Shown one piece after another: positions 58,073 through 64,000 of a DNA stretch of 64,000 bases; position 1 is the first letter of the stretch, and the number at the start of each line of letters is the position of its first letter. Origin of the DNA: Protea cynaroides (Eukaryota; Streptophyta; Magnoliopsida; Proteales; Proteaceae); contig CM053265.1 of NCBI GenBank assembly GCA_028583415.1, positions 27,745,815-27,809,814 on the forward strand, in the 5' to 3' direction. The position numbers were made by a program, and so were the translations under genes. The notes under the pieces are model-generated. The model did no database searches. It saw nothing but the letters and a program-made list of their open reading frames with translations, and had not been told where the DNA came from.

Positions 58073-60643
58073 TGTAAGACCCACACTCCACTAACTTGGT
58101 CTAACCGTGTCATGCTAGGTCTTCCCATCATTCCTGGACCAAGTGTACCGAGCATGTGAAAATAGATCACGAACTAGGTATGAGAATCGAGTTAAAAATA
58201 CTAAAAATATACCTAAGGTCGCATGCTTGGGTAGGTATGGTTAACCATAAGGAAGGGAACCAAAAATCTCAAATCCAGAATCCCACGGTCGATGATGAAC
58301 TGTTTATGCGACCGTATGATTGACCGTGAGAACCCAGATTAGACTCCGAGTTTTGGAAACTTTCCTAAATTAAGGGATTGCTTTCCTAATTGAAAGAGGA
58401 TTCTATATGGAGAGTTTTCCTCTATATAAAGGTCGTCCCTCAGCCTTTTTTCACTCTTTTAGAACATTAGTAAACCCTAGAGAAAGAGAAAGAAGAAAAG
58501 GAAGAGAAGGAGAAGAAGAAAAAGCTAAGGAGAAGAATGTGCTGAGAAGATATTGGCTCTCTATCATAGGCCAAGGTATGAAACGAATCTCTGGAGATGT
58601 AAACTCTAAGTATAAGACTTCTATGAAGGATAGGCAATATCAACCTATTATGATCTATGTGATTTCCTTAAGAAAATTCCAAGGAGAACCATGAGGAGTG
58701 AATTTGATGATTAAGGTTGATAAGAAATTATTAATGATGGCCATAGGATGACTTTAGAATAAACCCCATTTAAGAACAGAAGAATTGACCTAGGAAGAAC
58801 TCAAATTTCATGTAGACTGTGACCATAAGTCTCAAGGTTGTAGCTACGATCGATCATAGCATGACCAGTATGACCAGAGGATCGACCATAGACATTCGAG
58901 AAGATTTCAAAAATCATATGGTCACAGCTACAGTTGCACCATGTGTGACCATAGGGTATCGACCGTAGATAGTAAGGTCGATACAGCATGAGACCAAAGG
59001 ATCAATCAGTCACCTATCAGTGCTCTATTTTGATTTTTGACTACTGTAACATGTCACATATGAACCCTAACTAAAATTCATATAACTTTTAGGTTGTTAA
59101 ATCAATTCTAAGAGAATTTCCGTCTTCGGAAGACATGTTGTTTATTTAGTTATGATTTGTCTTCTGCAACTGATCGCTTCCCTCTCAATGTGCAAGCTGT
59201 CATAATTTCAGCGATATGGAATTATTAACTTTCTTTTGCATGGGTTGTTTCTGGCCTTGGCACGAATGTCTTTTCGGCCCCGGCGAGTAAAGATCGTCGT
59301 GTTGGTCCAAAGTTTGTGTGTTTCAATGCCTCTTTCAGACCCTTGGCTATCTTTCTTCTTGGCCTCTTTTCGCACTCAAGTATTGCTAACAGATGAGGAA
59401 ACAAGACCTAAACTAATTGGTTAATAACAAACTATTTATTTTTATTGAGTCCAGTGCCATGATTGATTCTATGCTTGTACGCTTATAATGTGCATCTCAC
59501 ATGTCATCCAATATTCTTTCTATTACTGTTCATGCATATTTAATTCCATTTATTTATAACATGATGATAATGATGATGCTAGGAATAGGCATGTGAATGT
59601 ATGTGTGTGGTTGGTGTGTTGGATGCGAGTCAAGCATCAAGGGGAGGACGTGGCATGGTGGTCTTCGACCTCGTCACCAAACTCTAGCTCTATCTCTACT
59701 CAAGTCTTGCCCACTAACATCATCGTATCGCCATTACCTTAGCAGAACTATTACATCGTAGGACATCAGGGGAGGTGGTCTCGAACCGTGTGGTCTCTGA
59801 CTCTGCCGAGGGGCCTTAGCTCTATCTCTATGGACCTATTGAGGGATGCTGGGGTGAGGCCATGGATACACTGTTTGGCATTAGGATTGGTTAGTTGCGA
59901 GCCCAGTTTGCAAGCCCTCACCAATAGGGGCTTACGTGTTGGTATGGATAGGGCATCAGGAGAAGTGTTGACGGTGTTTGATCCAGACACTTTAGCTCTA
60001 TCTCTATTCCATGATGGGTGCATGTGGGACGTAAATGGTGTTTGATCCATTGGGTAGATTCAAACACTCGTGTATAGAGGTGCGGCGGCCACCAAACCTT
60101 TCTATAGCACATTGCAAACTTAAAAATCAGACCAAAAATATGAATTGAATGCATGCATATGTTTGTTGTATTGTTTTGTTTGCTCACTGAGTAGTGATGT
60201 GTGCTCATCCTTTCGACGTTGAATATTTTTAGTTGATGATGCAGGTCCTACCGTTGAAGAATATATGAATGCGTCGACGTATGGACACGTTGTTACGATG
60301 GACGTAGAAGCTGAAAAAGATGCGCATGATTCATCATGCGAGTGCAACTAATGTATTTTTGCTTAAGTTTAGTTATAAATTGAACATCAGATATGTAATT
60401 GATTATTTATTTTTATGTCTTGTGGTTTGGAGATAATTGGATTAAATACTTATTTATCACTGTTAGATTCTCACTTCATTATCTATAAGACTTCCGCTTA
60501 TTTGTTTATTATCTCCGATTATTAATGTGGAATGTGTGTGTCGTTTGATATGGGGGTACGACTTATGCGAGATCCTGGGTGAACCGTTGATTTATTGGCG
60601 GTTCATTACACCATTCTGGTTAGACCAGAATTGGGGTGTGACA
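58073..60643 (+). repeat. Solo LTR (variant D) with TSD AAACT
   Basis: TGTAAGACCCACACT...GGGGTGTGACA, flanked by AAACT (58068-58072, 60644-60648). TATA CTATATAAAG at 58432, donor CCAAG/GTATG at 58576. Motifs of the form ATCGACCATAG/TGACCATA at about 58810-58990 and GCGACCGTATG near 58310. Exon 60233-60351. At 2571 bp it is the longest uninterrupted LTR here. Confidence 0.93.
60233..60351 (+). CDS. Conserved LTR exon, solo LTR variant D
   Basis: TTTTTAG then VDDAGPTVEEYMNASTYGHV, ending AHDSSCECN, stop; the last Cys-containing codons are cut by an early stop. Both acceptors intact. Confidence 0.5.
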
Positions 60644-60648
60644 AAACT

Positions 60649-60988
60649 TGGCTAGAAGGTCCTTATAATTTATTTTGATTTGTTTAAGGGCTTGGAACCC
60701 TGTAATCACATTTCTATAAAGTGAAACCCCCTTACGCTTCATGTATGTTAGAGGTAGGGTTTGGTTTACACCCTAGAATGACCAACCACTGACTGCCTCT
60801 ACTGTTTGAGACCTTAAACCAAACCTACATGGACTAGGTAGCACCTTTGAGGTGCTGGCACAATCAAATGGCCATGCAAAAGCATGTGGCCACAGCCATC
60901 AATTGAATGCTTAGCACTTGGTGAGGTGAGGCCACAACCACCAGTTGCCAGCCGGATGCCATTTTGGCTGTTGCACCTTCCCATGCTC
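60649..60988. other. Flank after the solo LTR, no gene seen
   Basis: Continues the sequence broken at 58072. Contains an imperfect palindrome (GGCCATGCAAAAGCATGTGGCC, about 60870). No frame or terminus recognised. Confidence 0.4.
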
Positions 60989-61059
60989 AGCCAGTAGTCG
61001 CTACTCAACCTTAGGTCCCCTATTAAGGTGCTAGAATACCCCTGACCTTGTTAGAAGAA
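60989..61059. repeat. 71-bp direct repeat, left copy (flanks Tat fragment)
   Basis: Starts AGCCAGTAGTCGCTACTC and ends CTTGTTAGAAGAA; identical to 63283-63353 over 71 bp, then similar for about 15 more bases. See the separate finding. Confidence 0.9.
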
Positions 61060-61075
61060 GTCCTTCTTAGTATTT

Positions 61076-63282
61076 CGGGGTCAATATCCAAACAAGGGTG
61101 GCTGGCCAAAAAAGAAGCCAAAGCCTGACCCTTGACGGCCCTCTGTGGCCGATATTGGAATGTGAACTCCATAAGGGCAAATGCCCATTTTCCAAGCCTA
61201 CCACTCATAATTGGTCGAGATAGCAGATACTTAATTATATCAGTTTGACATATAACAAAAACCATTACAGGAAGCATGTACACCCTCCACTTTTGAGAAG
61301 AAAAATACAAAGTCAAGCACAACTTCTCAATTGGTGTATATCTCTGTTCGACCGGGGTAAGCACCCTGCTCAAGTAATAGACAGCCTATTCGGCCCCTTG
61401 GTCGTTGTTCTGAGGCAACAAGCTACCGATCGAATTCCGAGCGGCCGAAATAACTTCAGTGGCCTGCCCTTGATCGGTGGCATGATAACACGGGGACTCG
61501 AGAGATACCTTTTTCTTTCTTCGAATGCCTCCTGGTGAACTTCTTCCCACTGAAATTCCCCTTCGGGCTTGAGTTTGAGCAAGGGTCTGCAAGACATCCC
61601 TGGGTTTTCCCGCACAATTAGCAATGAAACGCCGAAGAAAGTTAACCTGCCCGAGCAATTGTTGAAGCTCCTTCTTGTTCTGCGGCGGTTTTGCTTCGAT
61701 GATGGCTCTGGCCTTATTTTTATCCACTTCGATCCCTCTCTGGTGGATGAGAAAGCCCAAAAAGTTTCCGGCCGAAACCCCGAATGCACACTTCAAAGGA
61801 TTCATTTTCAGCTTATATTTTCTCATCCGTTCGAAGGTGCGCCTGAGATCGGACAAATGTTCTTCTTCGGTCTGAGACTTGATCACAATATCATCAATGT
61901 ATACTTCGACGAACCTCCCAATCATGTCATGAAAGATTGCGTTCATTTCCCGCCGATATGTGGCTCCCGCGTTTTTGAGACCGAAGGGCATAACAACCCA
62001 TTCGAAGGCTTTCAGCTCCTGGGCCCCGAAATGCTGTTTTTGGGATATCTTCCTCGGCTATGTAAATCTTAAGTAGACGTCGGCCTTCCCATCCACAAAA
62101 CCGAGTACTTTATGTCTGGCTGCGGCATCTACCAACTGATCTGCTACGGGCATGACATATTCATCTTTGGGAGAGGCTGTATTAAGGTTGCGGAAGTCCA
62201 CACAAACTCGAATCTTTCCATTTTTCTTTTTCACGGGTACTACGTTCGAAAGCCACTCAACATACCTTGCCGCTCGAATGCATCCTGCTGCCAGAAGCCT
62301 TTCGATCTCTTCCTTTACTCTCAAGATGACTTCGGTCGCCATTCCCCTTGGTGGTTGCTTGTATGGCTTGAATTCCCGCTTACAACATGGGAATCCGATG
62401 TTCGACCAGCTCTCGATCAAGACCCGGCATTTCGGTGTAGCTCCATGCAAAACAGTCTTTAAATTCTCGAAGTAATTCAATGATTTTTCTTTTAAAATCA
62501 ACTTCGAGCAGCCGACTGACGAAGGTAGGCCTACGAAGGTAGGCCCCTCATCTGTTCCCGGATTGACTTCTTCGAGCGGATCTTGGACATCGGCCTTCGG
62601 GTCATCCAATTTGGCCGGAGCTGCCTCCAACTCTTCCATCCGAATTACTTCTTCGGTGCTGACTTCGACCTGATCATCTTCACTAATACCGAAATCGGCC
62701 AAGTAGGCCAAGTCGAATATAGGGTTCTTTGCTCGGTGATGTATGCTACTACTCTAGCTACACAGGCTCGAACCGCCCGCATTCCTTTGCTCTCTATGAT
62801 TAACCCAATCATGAAGACAGGATTGTATCAGCGAAGTCTGTCATCGGCCTCATGGTGTTCAGGCGCGATAACTCAGCATAGATCTTCCTCCAGTCAACAA
62901 CATTCATGTTGCTCTGGGCGAAGGCCCTCTTCGGCCTGCCGTACTTGTCAATACCAAAGAACTTGATTGGGCCCACATCCTCATGATATAGCATGGCATC
63001 TGCATTGTGGACATCGGCCACAAAAGGCTTATCATTCGCAGGCACAACTTCGACCTCATCACCATTCCAGAATACAAGAACCTGGTTGAGGGTGGAAGGG
63101 ATACATAGATTGGGGTGGATCCAATCCCGACCCAAAAGTGCGTTGTAAGAGGCCAAAGTGTCAACAACAAAGAAGGCGGTCATCGTAGTCTTCTTACCCA
63201 CCGTAAGTTCGATCGGGAGTATGCCTCTTGCCTTTGTAACTTCTCCTGCGAAGTTTGTGACTGTCATTTCGGTCGGAAGCAA
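61076..63282 (-). pseudogene. pol: Tat-lineage Ty3/gypsy pol fragment (PR-RT-RNase H)
   Basis: Minus reading in order: protease remnant (ELTVGKKTTMTAFFVV, then ALLGRDWIH, about 63100-63200); RT fingers (VPVKKKNGKIRVCVDFRNLN near 62220); palm (MPFGLKNAGATYRREMNAIF, then VYIDDIVIKS near 61890); thumb (QQLLGQVNFLRRFIANC near 61640); RNase H (YTPIEKLCLTLYFSSQKW near 61310, then KGQALASFLASHP near 61110). The KGQALA motif and the RT type point to the Tat group (Retand/Ogre relatives), not to the Tekay elements. No LTR, gag or IN. Frameshifts near 61380-61540 and 62050 and missing codons in RT. Confidence 0.88.
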
Positions 63283-63353
63283 AGCCAGTAGTCGCTACTC
63301 AACCTTAGGTCCCCTATTAAGGTGCTAGAATACCCCTGACCTTGTTAGAAGAA
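63283..63353. repeat. 71-bp direct repeat, right copy
   Basis: Identical to 60989-61059. The next bases (TTCTTTCTTAATATT) resemble those after the left copy (GTCCTTCTTAGTATT). Confidence 0.9.
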
Positions 63354-63369
63354 TTCTTTCTTAATATTA

Positions 63370-64000
63370 AGGTAATTAGAAGGTAGATTCTATATAGTGA
63401 GCATGCTGTTCTATACAGGACAATTCACACTTCACTTATTAAGGGCAATAGGTTCACCTGGTTAGAAGTACCTTAGTCTATGAATGGAATAAATAACTAA
63501 TGCTATGCTATGATAAATAGATAGTAGACAATAGGCATGAGATATCAGACAAGTAGATAGTACTATGAACACCCAAATAATAAGCATAAAGAGAAACCCG
63601 AACAATTCTATTGGATAATGAATTGATGCATAACATGTATTTGGCAATGATAGAGATACAAAGACTTCAATAGGAAATTACTCAATCGGGATTATTGTAG
63701 TATACTCTTCTATATTTTGGTAAGGGAATTAAACCTTTAGATGTGTATGTTTCCTTTATTTATTATGTTGATTGATGGCGTGAGATTGATAACACGCTCT
63801 TGTGTGATAACATGCTATCCAATATACTATTTTGTATGATCATGCATATACATCATTGTGTTTGGGATCAGCAGTACCATGTAGTGGGGAAATGAGTGAA
63901 ATGGGATGCTCATGACCCCATGAATACAACTTATTCGTGATTGATTCATGATGTCTGGTTAAGTTAGTAAGGAGGAAGGTAGGTGGAATGGGATGCTTGT
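63370..64000. other. AT-rich right flank, no gene seen
   Basis: No coding or repeat terminus recognised. GGAATGGGATGCTT and GAAATGGGATGCTC occur near 63900-64000 as short related words. Confidence 0.4.

Overview
This window is repeat-dominated DNA from a flowering plant (species not identifiable from the sequence). The evidence is the many Ty3/gypsy chromoviruses with long LTRs, plant L1-type LINEs, a Tat-lineage gypsy fragment, a gene-carrying MULE, and plant-style splice signals and TATA boxes. I see no intact host gene. The only host-like coding sequence is a reticulon-like gene fragment carried inside a MULE. All coordinates, alignments and counts below were made by eye.

The backbone is a family of Tekay/Del-like chromoviruses. 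Read in element sense, the LTRs run TGTAAGACCC...GGTGTGACA and are about 2.25-2.6 kb without insertions. Two elements are complete with target-site duplications (TSDs): E1 (1020-15260, minus, TSD CCACT) and E3 (37072-52618, minus, TSD TAAGG). E2 (23360-34697, minus) has lost its 5' end. E4 (34744-55432, plus) has lost its 5' half and is split by E3. Four solo LTRs with TSDs sit inside these elements (7611-9858, 23449-25743, 46294-49911, 58073-60643). The deepest nest is E4 < E3 < solo LTR < Pack-MULE.

Layout: 1-1019, an LTR end and a LINE RNase H remnant. 1020-15260, E1 inserted in that LINE. 15261-17644, the rest of the LINE plus unclassified sequence. 17645-18144, assembly gap. 18500-20870, a second LINE. 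20877-23359, microsatellites, a MULE-like end, a diverged LTR with a 211-bp tandem duplication, and a fold-back MITE. 23360-34697, E2. 34744-55432, E4 containing E3. 55433-64000, unclassified sequence, a diverged LTR holding a solo LTR, and a Tat-lineage pol fragment between 71-bp direct repeats.

The chromoviruses share an unusual architecture. (1) A 69-80-nt intron-like segment separates gag from protease; removing it joins the two frames. (2) An antisense gene lies between the 5' LTR and gag. It encodes a protein resembling the 'putative plant transposon protein' domain and has its own conserved splice sites, including a 17-18-nt microexon. (3) Each LTR looks like a small split gene: TATA box, non-coding exon, conserved splice donor, intron, then a conserved exon whose peptide ends in a Cys motif (CEC--C). 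(4) Each element family has its own variant of a short palindromic motif (GGGTCGACCC, GTGTGGTCGC/GCGACCACAC or ACCGGTCGACCGGT), clustered at the same three places: U3, R and the leader. Feature 4 resembles systems in which an element-encoded protein recognises its own family's motif. That link is inference; the motif arrays themselves are visible.
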